The notes beneath the pieces are model-generated. The model searched no databases, was not told the origin of the DNA, and was given only the letters and a program-made list of their open reading frames with translations. 11,333 bases of DNA from DAOUAJ01 sp034433615 (GTDB taxonomy: Bacteria > Chloroflexota > Anaerolineae > DUEN01): positions 1 through 11,333 of the forward strand of contig DAOUAJ010000420.1 in the NCBI GenBank assembly GCA_034433615.1. Direction: 5' to 3'. The position numbers and the translations under genes are program-made. Shown here one piece after another: positions 5,580-11,333 of the stretch. Positions within the stretch are counted from its first letter, which is position 1. Every line of letters begins with the position of its first letter.

Positions 5580-7007
5580 ATGAAATACCGCAACTTAGAC
5601 CTGGAGGCCTTCGATTACAAAACGACCGGCGACACGGAGCGCTTTCGCGTGCGCGTGGCCGATTCGCCCGCCGGCCAGCAGCGTCTGGCCGAGGCCGAAG
5701 GGGTAACGCTGCCGCCCAATCTGCGACAGCAGCTACGACGGCTGGATAAACGTGCCCTGACCCTGCCGGAGATGATCACCCTGGGTGAGGACCTGGCGGC
5801 CGCACTCTTCCCGTCGCGAGCGCGCCTGTTCTTGGAACGCAGCCGGGAGCGCCTGGCCGACGATGAAGGGTTGCGCATCCGGCTCCGGCTGGACACGTAC
5901 GCCCTGGCTGACCTGCCCTGGGAATACGCTTACCTGCCTCGCCCGGGCCCATCGGAAGACCAGAGGGGGCCGGAGGGTTTCCTGGTCCTCGACCGAGGCC
6001 TCTCGCTGGTGCGATACGAGGTGTTGGGACAGTCGCCAGGTAGCCTCGATCCTGTGGGCACGGGTGCGCTCCGGCTGGTGGTGCTCCTGGCCAATCCCAA
6101 CGTGCCGGGCTATCCAGCCTTGAAGCTGGATGTTGAACAACAGAACATCGTGCAGGCATTGAGCGAGCTGCCCAACATTCGCGCCGAGTTTTATCCCAAT
6201 GCCACAGCGGACACCTTGCTCGAAGCGTTGGCCCGAGAGGCGCACGTCTTCCATTTCGCTGGCCACGGCAAATTCGAGGGCGAACTGGGCATGACCTACG
6301 GGAGCGTGGAAGGCAGAGGCTACCTGGTGTTTGTGGACGAGGAGCAGCGAGAGGTGCTCTTTCCGGCAGAAAAGCTGGCGCTCAATCTGAAAGGGCGTGG
6401 TGTGCGTCTGGCCGTGTTGGGCGCCTGCGAGGGGGGCCGGCGAGATCAGGTCAACGCCTGGACTGGCATCGTGCCGGCTCTCACGCGAGCGGGCATCCCG
6501 GCCGTGGTGGGTATGCAATACACGATCCGCGACGTCAACGCCATCGCCTTCAGCCGCCATTTCTACCACGCCCTGGCAACCGGCCAGCCCGTTGACGCCG
6601 CCATGACCGACGGGCGGCTGGCCATCTTCAACCGCGGCAACGAAGACGAGCGCGATTGGGGCGTGCCCGTGTTGTACCTGCGCGCCGAGGAGGGTGTCCT
6701 TTTCCCCACTGGAACCGAACTCGAGGAGGCAGCGGCGGCACCGCGCCGGCCGGGTGCGACCGTGGACAAGCGCGCTCTGCGGGAGGCTATCATCAAGAAC
6801 TTCAGCCTGGAAGAGCTGGAGGTGCTATGTGCCGATGTGCAGCAGAGTCTGGAAGACGCCAGTGTTGAACTGCAAGTGAACCTGGAGATGGTGGGAGGGG
6901 TCAGCAAGGCCGCCAGGGTGCTGAACCTGATTGAGTACCTCGATCGTCGTGGGCACCTGGATTACCTGGTGGCCGCCGTGCGCGCGACTCGAGGGGAGAT
7001 TATATGA
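5580..7007 (+). CDS. CHAT-domain caspase-like protease with C-terminal effector-associated-like domain
   Basis: This 475-residue protein has three parts. Residues 1-160 are the N-terminal region commonly seen before CHAT domains, with LRIRLRLDTYALADLPWEY at 98-116. Residues about 165-370 are the CHAT peptidase domain: strand LRLVVLLANP (164-173), HVFHFAGHG (222-230) with catalytic His229, LAVLGACEGG (278-287) with catalytic Cys283, GIPAVVGMQY (305-314), and the terminal GVPVLYLR (361-368). After an Ala/Pro linker, residues 397-470 form a small helical domain (LREAIIKNFSLEELEVLC, later LIEYLDRRGHLDYLVAAVR) resembling the effector-associated domains (EADs) of NTP-dependent conflict systems. Both catalytic residues are intact. 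CHAT proteases are known to act in TPR-CHAT/type III-E CRISPR cleavage of a partner protein and in eukaryotic separase. The real substrate here is unknown. Confidence 0.92.
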   Translation: MKYRNLDLEAFDYKTTGDTERFRVRVADSPAGQQRLAEAEGVTLPPNLRQQLRRLDKRALTLPEMITLGEDLAAALFPSRARLFLERSRERLADDEGLRIRLRLDTYALADLPWEYAYLPRPGPSEDQRGPEGFLVLDRGLSLVRYEVLGQSPGSLDPVGTGALRLVVLLANPNVPGYPALKLDVEQQNIVQALSELPNIRAEFYPNATADTLLEALAREAHVFHFAGHGKFEGELGMTYGSVEGRGYLVFVDEEQREVLFPAEKLALNLKGRGVRLAVLGACEGGRRDQVNAWTGIVPALTRAGIPAVVGMQYTIRDVNAIAFSRHFYHALATGQPVDAAMTDGRLAIFNRGNEDERDWGVPVLYLRAEEGVLFPTGTELEEAAAAPRRPGATVDKRALREAIIKNFSLEELEVLCADVQQSLEDASVELQVNLEMVGGVSKAARVLNLIEYLDRRGHLDYLVAAVRATRGEII

Positions 7008-7027
7008 GCTGCGTGGGGGAGTAAAAG

Positions 7028-7966
7028 ATGTCACCCAAATACAACACCGCTGTCGTCCGTGAGCTGATTCAGGCCGTTTTCTCGGATGAAGATCTGAGGA
7101 TTACGGTCTACGACTCCGACGACTTCCGTCCCGTGTACAATCAGTTTGCGATCGGTATGCCGATGCGGATGATGGTACACAAGTTGATCGAGTACGCGGA
7201 ACAGTACGAGCGTCTCGATGAGCTGTTGGAGATCGTTCGGCAGAGAAACGAGGAAAAATACAGGGAGTTCGAGCCCAGACTACTCAAATCGGCATCAGGC
7301 GTGATTGAGCGGCCCCGGACGCCAGGCTTGAGTACCGCTGGGTGGACACCCAGCACATTTACCGCCAAGCCAACACAACCGGCGGAAGATACCTCAACTT
7401 TCGCTCCCCCGCAGTTCACTCGAATTCGCCTGGGTGTGGACAGGCTAAGCGCTTACACCAAACTCTTCGACGAGACGGAGGAGATCCTCAACCTGTTCGG
7501 GCGGTTGAGTGAAGCCGCCGAACATCAAATCCAGATCCCTCTGGCCGAATGGAAAGGCGACGCCCGCCTGGACCTTCAGTATAAACTGATCCCTAGCTTC
7601 GATGATCTGAGCATGTCGGTGACCAGACACAGGCGAAACCTTGACAATGCGAAGGAGAAGCTCTTGGACGAACATCGTGACTCGGTGACGGAGCTGGCCG
7701 ACGAGCTCAGACAGGCACAGGAGGTTGCTGATGTTGAAGAGATCAAAAAGGGTCTACGCAATAGTTGCGCTCAAATCGCCAAGACCTCAGGTACATCAGC
7801 CGAGGCAGAAATCCTGGCCCAGTGTCATGGACAGCTTAAAGAGGGGCTCGTGAACCTGATTAACGCAGCCGATAGCATGTGTCAGCCGACGAGACACATC
7901 CGGAAGTATTTGTACGAAGGCATCAGACAGTGTGTGAAAGAGCTGGCAACACTGATTGGGACATAA
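7028..7966 (+). CDS. Protein with N-terminal effector-associated-like domain and helical C-terminal half
   Basis: This 312-residue protein has two regions joined by a Pro/Thr-rich linker (about 92-130). Residues 8-87 form an EAD-like helical domain: VRELIQAVFSDEDLRITVYD, FRPVYNQFAIGMP, HKLIEYAEQYERLDELLEIV, ending NEEKYREFEPRL. This is the architecture I know from adaptor domains attached to conflict-system effectors. The LIEY-x6-LDxLxxxVR segment (53-71) repeats, at identical spacing, the one in the CHAT protein's C-terminal domain. Residues 135-312 are charged and helical, with likely coiled-coil stretches (200-240), and contain three Cys (247, 266, 285) plus Cys302 near the end. The start ATG has a GGGGGA-type ribosome site about 7 nt upstream. 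It follows the CHAT gene by 20 nt and the next gene starts 15 nt after it. A role as adaptor or sensor binding the CHAT protein is inferred. Confidence 0.85.
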   Translation: MSPKYNTAVVRELIQAVFSDEDLRITVYDSDDFRPVYNQFAIGMPMRMMVHKLIEYAEQYERLDELLEIVRQRNEEKYREFEPRLLKSASGVIERPRTPGLSTAGWTPSTFTAKPTQPAEDTSTFAPPQFTRIRLGVDRLSAYTKLFDETEEILNLFGRLSEAAEHQIQIPLAEWKGDARLDLQYKLIPSFDDLSMSVTRHRRNLDNAKEKLLDEHRDSVTELADELRQAQEVADVEEIKKGLRNSCAQIAKTSGTSAEAEILAQCHGQLKEGLVNLINAADSMCQPTRHIRKYLYEGIRQCVKELATLIGT

Positions 7967-7981
7967 GGAGGCATAGGAGCC

Positions 7982-8428
7982 ATGGAGACACTAAGGCCCG
8001 AAGAATGGTCGCCGGATGAAGCTGTGGAGGCAGCGGGCCAGGTGACAGAAAGGGAGAGCGCTGTAGCTCGCGAATTGGAGGGGCAGGGAAAATTCCGCGA
8101 GGCAGCCGCCCTCTATGACCAGATCGCAGTGGCCTGGCAACAGGCCGCCGCCATGCTGACAGGCGACAGGCAGCACTATTTCCAGTCTCTGGTGGACTAC
8201 TGGGCGGGGCGTGCTAACACGGCGCGCGAGCGGGCTGCCGAGGAAAGCGCGTTTGCGCTTCAGGCTCAGAGCTCGCAACCACCAGGCAAAGCGGAGACTT
8301 TCGTACATGACACGTCTGTCCAACCCACCGGGCCACTTCCCAAACGGCCTGATTTCACTGGCAGGATAACGAAAGGCCCGACCCGAGGAGTTCCCTCTAA
8401 GAAAGGCCCTTCGATCTCCCGCCGTTGA
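7982..8428 (+). CDS. Small helical protein with MIT/TPR-like hairpin and basic tail
   Basis: I cannot name this 148-residue protein. Residues about 22-88 form a helical bundle with the pattern VARELEGQGKFREAAALYDQ, then AWQQAAAML, then LVDYWAGRANTARERAA, reminiscent of MIT-domain or single TPR-like hairpins that bind short helical peptides. The remainder (95-148) looks disordered, Pro/Ser rich and increasingly basic, ending KKGPSISRR. AAGGAGG at 7965-7971 overlaps the previous gene's stop codon and lies 10 nt from the ATG. Tight spacing on both sides of the start supports membership in the same operon as the CHAT and EAD genes. A protein-interaction role is inference from shape only. Confidence 0.75.
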   Translation: METLRPEEWSPDEAVEAAGQVTERESAVARELEGQGKFREAAALYDQIAVAWQQAAAMLTGDRQHYFQSLVDYWAGRANTARERAAEESAFALQAQSSQPPGKAETFVHDTSVQPTGPLPKRPDFTGRITKGPTRGVPSKKGPSISRR

Positions 8429-8445
8429 GTGCATGTATCGTCCCA

Positions 8446-8478
8446 GGTGACCAGCACTTTCATCAAGTGCCGGTCACC
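8446..8478 (+). promoter_or_regulatory. Strong intercistronic stem-loop
   Basis: GGTGACCAGCACTT (8446-8459) pairs with AAGTGCCGGTCACC (8465-8478) around the 5-nt loop TCATC: a 14-bp stem with a single A-C mismatch. It sits in the 78-nt spacer, 16 nt upstream of the AGGAG of the next gene. There is no T-tract, so it is unlikely to be a simple terminator. It may set mRNA stability, attenuate the downstream gene, or bind a protein. Confidence 0.7.
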
Positions 8479-8493
8479 GAAACATCTCATACC

Positions 8494-8498
8494 AGGAG
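8494..8498 (+). promoter_or_regulatory. Ribosome binding site deciding the start at 8507
   Basis: AGGAG lies 8 nt before the ATG at 8507. The frame is open back to a GTG at 8429, but that extension would run through the stem-loop at 8446-8478 and has no ribosome site. Confidence 0.8.
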
Positions 8499-8506
8499 AG
8501 TCAATC

Positions 8507-9214
8507 ATGGCAGAAACAACCGCACAAGAGCTGCCCCCGGAACCTGAGGCCCCCACACGGCCCCCCTCACTGACGGCCGAGGAAATGGACGCCATTGCTC
8601 AGGGCAACCTTGCTTTACAACAGGCTCTGGATCAGGATTCCAACCTGATGACAGAACTCGAGACGGTCATTCGCGAACACACCCGCCGGGGGATCACACC
8701 AACCACATTACAGGCCATCGGGCAGGGCCTTGAGTTCTATCTCGAAGCTCAAAGCATCCAGTACCTGTTGACACTCTTAATCAGGAGTGATGATGCTACC
8801 TATATCGAGCAGGTCAAGGCTCAGACCGCCCCTCAGACCTGGAATTGGCTCCGTCGGCTGTTGGCGCTCTACGGCGGGGATATGCGAGAGGTGAACCGCA
8901 TCTCCGGTGTGAATGAAGATAGCTGGAGGGTGATTAACCGGCGCGCCTTCTACGACGCCGTGACCGGCAGGTGGGGTGTGACCCTGGAGATCGTCAAATA
9001 CAACGGACAGAGCCTCTTCCTGGATGAAACCCCCGATTCGGCCCTGCTCCTGGCTAACGGCATCCTGGACACGCTCACTTCGGTGCCGGCCGAAGTGGCA
9101 CCAGACGTATTCGCCACGGACACCGTCAATCGGCTGGCAGTACTCTCCATCCAGTTGATCAATCTGCACGCCCCCGCGGAACCCGAAGAGCAAAGAAAGA
9201 TGCCTGAAGAGTAG
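8507..9214 (+). CDS. Unrecognised 235-residue protein, ends at an amber stop before an in-frame zinc ribbon
   Basis: No family is recognised. Residues 1-25 are Pro/Glu rich and probably disordered. Residues 26-125 look all-helical (TAEEMDAIAQGNLALQQAL, then LQAIGQGLEFYLEAQSIQYL, then WNWLRRLLALYG). Residues 145-220 look mixed alpha/beta (RWGVTLEIVKYNGQSLFLDE at 155-174, then ALLLANGILDTL). The C-terminus AEPEEQRKMPEE is an acidic low-complexity linker that stops at TAG (9212-9214). The same frame then continues with another Pro/Glu linker and a zinc ribbon (next entry), so the ancestral protein was probably about 277 residues. The Trp- and Leu-rich helical part suggests a globular domain that binds other cluster proteins; this is inference. 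It is the sixth gene of the cluster. Confidence 0.85.
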   Translation: MAETTAQELPPEPEAPTRPPSLTAEEMDAIAQGNLALQQALDQDSNLMTELETVIREHTRRGITPTTLQAIGQGLEFYLEAQSIQYLLTLLIRSDDATYIEQVKAQTAPQTWNWLRRLLALYGGDMREVNRISGVNEDSWRVINRRAFYDAVTGRWGVTLEIVKYNGQSLFLDETPDSALLLANGILDTLTSVPAEVAPDVFATDTVNRLAVLSIQLINLHAPAEPEEQRKMPEE

Positions 9215-9343
9215 AGAGAGCCGGCAGAGCCCAGGCCAGAAGAACCCAGGACTTGCCCTCATTGCGGCCAGCCGGTGCGAACGGGTGCCAGGTTCTGTCC
9301 GGCGTGTGGCCAGCAACTGCCTGCAAGCGAGAGTAGAGGATAA
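9215..9343 (+). other. In-frame C-terminal zinc-ribbon tail beyond the amber stop (possible readthrough or decayed end)
   Basis: Starting immediately after TAG 9212-9214 and in the same frame, 42 sense codons run to a TAA at 9341-9343. They encode a Pro/Glu linker (REPAEPRPEEPRT), then TCPHCGQPVRTGARF and CPACGQQL, a complete CxxC-x10-CxxC zinc ribbon, and a short Ser-rich end. No ATG, GTG or TTG occurs in this frame between the stop and the first cysteine, so the ribbon cannot be an independent gene in the usual way. The linker composition is continuous across the stop codon. It is either a recent nonsense mutation, a base-call error, or a stop-codon readthrough extension. Confidence 0.85.
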
Positions 9344-9408
9344 ATGAACCACGCAGAGGAGTTAGCTGCAATCACTGTCACAACATCGCCACATAAGGAG
9401 GTACGCAG

Positions 9409-9636
9409 ATGTCCTTTGAGCGAATCTTCGGCATCGTGGCTCTGATCCTGGGTTTGTTGGATCTTGTGGCTTACGTTGCCCATTTTGCCGGTGTGAAGCT
9501 ACCCATATCGTTCTGGAAACTCAAACCGATGCAAGACCGCTGGGGCAAGGTTCCTGGCACCATCTTGCACTTTGCGAGCTATGTGATCATACCGATTGTA
9601 CTTGGAGCCTTGCTATTGCTGGGGTACCGTCTATAG
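9409..9636 (+). CDS. Small two-helix membrane protein
   Basis: This 75-residue protein has two transmembrane helices: about residues 6-28 (IFGIVALILGLLDLVAYVAH) and 51-73 (ILHFASYVIIPIVLGALLLL), joined by a short basic loop with SFWKLKPMQDRWGKVPG. Such a hairpin is typical of small inner-membrane proteins; I do not recognise a specific family. A perfect AAGGAGGT (9395-9402) lies 6 nt before the ATG, suggesting high translation. It closes the rightward cluster, 65 nt after the zinc-ribbon tail, and is followed by strong stem-loops. It could be a membrane effector or anchor for the upstream system, or an unrelated gene at the end of the transcript. Confidence 0.8.
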   Translation: MSFERIFGIVALILGLLDLVAYVAHFAGVKLPISFWKLKPMQDRWGKVPGTILHFASYVIIPIVLGALLLLGYRL

Positions 9637-9664
9637 AGCATTCATGCGGCGACGGCGGCTCATG

Positions 9665-9712
9665 GCGGGTTGCCGCTTTGGGTTGAAGCCAAACTCGCCT
9701 TCGGCAACCCGC
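9665..9712. terminator. Stem-loop after the rightward cluster
   Basis: GCGGGTTGCCG (9665-9675) pairs perfectly with CGGCAACCCGC (9702-9712), and a nested TTTGG/CCAAA (9677-9681 with 9689-9693) extends the structure. It begins 28 nt after the stop of the two-helix protein. No T-tract follows, so termination is likely but not certain. Confidence 0.55.
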
Positions 9713-9730
9713 AGGACGATATACGAACGT

Positions 9731-9759
9731 GAAGGGCCGATCATGGTGATCGGCCCTTC
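9731..9759. terminator. Bidirectional stem-loop between convergent genes
   Basis: GAAGGGCCGATCA (9731-9743) and TGATCGGCCCTTC (9747-9759) form a perfect 13-bp stem with a 3-nt loop. Being symmetrical, it can act on both the rightward cluster and the leftward yvlD-like operon whose last stop is at 9783. The T-tract is weak on both sides. Confidence 0.75.
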
Positions 9760-9782
9760 TGCGAGATGGGTTGGACCCAATC

Positions 9783-10142
9783 TCAATGCTCCCGCAGGAA
9801 GAGGGACAGGATAACACTGACGATGCTGACGACCAGGCTGCCCAGGAAGGCAGCCCCGAATCCTTCCACGGGGAACTCCAGGCCCAACCGGACGGCGATG
9901 GCCGACGTCAGCCAGAACATCAGCGCGTTGATGATCAGGGTGAACAGCCCCAACGTCGCAATCTGTAAAGGGCAGGTCAGCAGCTTGAGCACGGGGCGGA
10001 TGAACGCGTTCACGACCCCGAAGATCAACGCCACGACGAGCAGCGTCTCCAGGCTGGCATCGGCAGGAAGCCCCGGCACCACGCGAGTGGCCACCCACAA
10101 CGCCGCCGCATTGATGATAAGCCGGATGACCAGGCGACTCAT
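9783..10142 (-). CDS. YvlD-type four-helix membrane protein (phage holin family 4 superfamily)
   Basis: This 119-residue protein has four predicted membrane helices (about 3-23, 31-50, 59-81, 94-116). It carries the family's conserved segments GVVNAFIRPVLKLLTCPL (42-59) and ATLGLFTLIINALMFWLTS (62-80). This pattern is that of the widespread YvlD/phage holin 4-2 family. Despite the name, its members are chromosomal membrane proteins linked in Bacillus to the yvlABCD envelope-stress operon rather than to phage lysis. The start ATG (10142-10140) is preceded by AGGAGG at 10148-10153, which overlaps the TAG stop of the upstream SHOCT-like gene, so the two are coupled. Charged residues are few and confined to loops. 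No phage genes are nearby. Confidence 0.92.
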   Translation of the reverse strand: MSRLVIRLIINAAALWVATRVVPGLPADASLETLLVVALIFGVVNAFIRPVLKLLTCPLQIATLGLFTLIINALMFWLTSAIAVRLGLEFPVEGFGAAFLGSLVVSIVSVILSLFLREH

Positions 10143-10151
10143 CTACGCCTC

Positions 10152-10532
10152 CTACTCCACGAAGATCTCGACGCGCTCGCCGCCTTCGTCATCCTCCACG
10201 TCCACCAGCTTACCGCGCGCTCCTTCCTTGATCATCTCAATGACGCGGTTGGCGTCAACCCCTTCCATCTCCGGTGCAAAGCGGGCACCCAGCTTCAACC
10301 CCACATTCACCAACCCCATCGGGATGTTGACATTCACCTTCGAGCGTCCACTCTTCAGATCCGTCACACGCACACGGAACCAACGAGGCTGAGAACCCAG
10401 TGGTGAAGGAGGCGTGGGCTCCTCTCGTTGACTCTCCTCCAATGCGCTCAACAATTTGGCCCCCTCCTCAGCCGAGATCTGCCTCTGTTCAACCATTCGC
10501 AAAATCCGTAACCGTTCCTCTGCAGTAACCAT
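10152..10532 (-). CDS. SHOCT-like/YvlB-type small cytoplasmic protein
   Basis: This 126-residue protein starts with the SHOCT-like helical hairpin seen at the N-terminus of YvlB/LiaX proteins: ERLRILRMVEQRQISAEEGAKLLSAL at about 6-31, quoted here in part by its ILRMVEQRQISAEEGAKLL core. After a Pro/Ser-rich linker comes a beta-rich part (FRVRVTDLKSGRSKVNVNIP, 52-71) and an acidic end (DVEDDEGGERVEIFVE). The downstream YvlD-type gene supports the family link, since these two types commonly sit together in envelope-stress loci. CCTCCT on the plus strand (10540-10545) gives AGGAGG, 7 nt before the ATG. No membrane segment is present. The molecular role is not established. Confidence 0.88.
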   Translation of the reverse strand: MVTAEERLRILRMVEQRQISAEEGAKLLSALEESQREEPTPPSPLGSQPRWFRVRVTDLKSGRSKVNVNIPMGLVNVGLKLGARFAPEMEGVDANRVIEMIKEGARGKLVDVEDDEGGERVEIFVE

Positions 10533-10560
10533 CAGTCTACCTCCTGGGTAACGACACAGT

Positions 10561-11333
10561 TCACGTCGTTTCTGTAGGGCCGGTAGCCGACACGCGACGG
10601 CGCATAGCGATAAGGGTACGATGCACCTGAAAGCCGAACGCTTGAAGAGCCTCGATTAGCGACGTAAACTCCGTATTGACCTGGACCACGATCTCCCGTG
10701 CAGGATAGCCGATCAGCAAGTTCAGAGCCTGAGCAAGCAACGATGACTCGCCCTCACCCCAGTGGTCTGGGTGTACCCACACCTCCAGGCGGTGAGGCCA
10801 CCGCCGACGAATGCCTCGCACGAGCATTGCAGCGGCCAGACGGCCCTCCTCTCGCACTCCCAACCGCCACACCCGTTCCTGACCCAGCAAACGGTTCAAC
10901 CACTCACTCAGGCGTTGGTCGGCCGTGACCCGGAAGCGCTGAGGCCGTAGCGGTTGCCACCATCGCGCCAGCGCCGGCAGAGAGGCTACAGCTAGATCGT
11001 ACACCTCCTGCCAGGCTGTGGCCGACAGCGGCTCTAGAAGCCGGGGCGCGGAAACAGGCAGTGGGCTCCATGGAGGCTCCGGTCGTCGCATTTCGCTCGA
11101 TCCGGTGATCGCCTCAAAGCCAAGATGCTCGTACAATCTACAGGCGATCGCGTTGTCAGCCCGCACCTGGAGGACAGCCCATGTGCCACCGTGCGCCTGA
11201 ATGTGATCCAGAGCAGCCTCCATTAACGCCCGGGCGATGCCCCGGCCCCGGTAAGGCGGGGCCACTGCGACGTTAGCGATCTGCCAGCGTCGGGTTTGGT
11301 CGTCCGCACGCTGCACAGTGACATTGCCCACCA
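10561..11333 (-). CDS. Tandem GNAT N-acetyltransferase (5' end outside window)
   Basis: The frame runs open to the right window edge, and the visible part has 256 residues before TGA at 10563-10561. Its first residues (VGNVTVQ, then WQIANVAVAPPYRGRGIARAL) are the third and fourth strands and motif A of a GNAT acetyl-CoA binding domain, with the RGRGIA pyrophosphate loop. So the true start lies upstream, and the GTG at 11331 is probably an internal Val. Motif B follows (NAIACRLYEHLGF). A second, more divergent GNAT-like half follows (HRLEVWVHPDHWGEGESSLL, then VNTEFTSLIEALQAFGFQVH), so the protein is a double-GNAT. The substrate is unknown. It is 28 nt upstream of the SHOCT-like gene and probably cotranscribed with it. 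Confidence 0.9.
   Translation of the reverse strand, partial: VGNVTVQRADDQTRRWQIANVAVAPPYRGRGIARALMEAALDHIQAHGGTWAVLQVRADNAIACRLYEHLGFEAITGSSEMRRPEPPWSPLPVSAPRLLEPLSATAWQEVYDLAVASLPALARWWQPLRPQRFRVTADQRLSEWLNRLLGQERVWRLGVREEGRLAAAMLVRGIRRRWPHRLEVWVHPDHWGEGESSLLAQALNLLIGYPAREIVVQVNTEFTSLIEALQAFGFQVHRTLIAMRRRVSATGPTETT

Noticed and set aside
8429..8506. GTG start extending the 235-residue protein by 26 residues
   Set aside because: It would place the 14-bp hairpin in coding sequence and lacks a ribosome site, while AGGAG precedes the ATG at 8507.
9344..9445. 33-codon frame starting at the ATG overlapping the zinc-ribbon stop
   Set aside because: It has only a weak ribosome site, overlaps the start of the two-helix protein in another frame, and has no recognisable features.
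9783..10142. Prophage holin
   Set aside because: The family name is misleading. There are no other phage genes, and the gene is coupled to a YvlB-type partner.
9766..10392. 208-codon plus-strand frame
   Set aside because: Antisense to the YvlD-type and SHOCT-like genes. The Ser/Thr/Arg-rich product is typical of a shadow frame.

Overview
The window looks like part of a chromosome from a GC-rich bacterium. My best guess is a member of the Chloroflexota (Anaerolineae-like), but this is inference. It rests on a sufR-sufC-sufB order with an intein in sufB, on CHAT and effector-associated-domain (EAD) proteins, and on mosaic heptamer and purine-rich intergenic repeats. No rRNA, tRNA, transposase or CRISPR array was seen.

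Region 1 (1-2465, minus strand) is a SUF iron-sulfur cluster assembly operon. It reads from a sufR-like regulator (2407-1754) through sufC (1715-903) into sufB (812 to the left window edge). The operon has a near-consensus sigma-A-type promoter just upstream of sufR, flanked by a 10-bp direct repeat. SufB is interrupted after residue 127 by the N-terminal part of an intein, and the rest lies outside the window.

Region 2 (about 2466-3039) is a divergent intergenic region of about 570 bp. It holds an extended -10 promoter reading right, two copies of a palindromic repeat, and a long imperfect inverted repeat of purine-rich and pyrimidine-rich arms that generates spurious reading frames.

Region 3 (3040-9636, plus strand) is the most interesting part: seven co-directional, mostly tightly spaced genes. 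They encode a clostripain-like C11 peptidase, an unrecognised helical protein with a C-terminal membrane segment, a CHAT caspase-like protease with a C-terminal EAD-like domain, a protein with a matching N-terminal EAD-like domain and a helical tail, a small MIT/TPR-like helical protein, an unrecognised 235-residue protein, and a small two-helix membrane protein. The 235-residue gene ends at an amber stop. The same frame then continues with a 42-codon tail encoding a complete four-cysteine zinc ribbon and containing no start codon of its own before the ribbon. The presence of two clan CD proteases, paired EADs and membrane proteins suggests an uncharacterised caspase-like signalling, defence or cell-death module. 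That function is inference.

Region 4 (9637-9782) holds two strong stem-loops between convergent genes. Region 5 (9783-11333, minus strand) is an operon of a tandem GNAT acetyltransferase (5' end outside the window), a SHOCT-like/YvlB-type small protein and a YvlD-type four-helix membrane protein.
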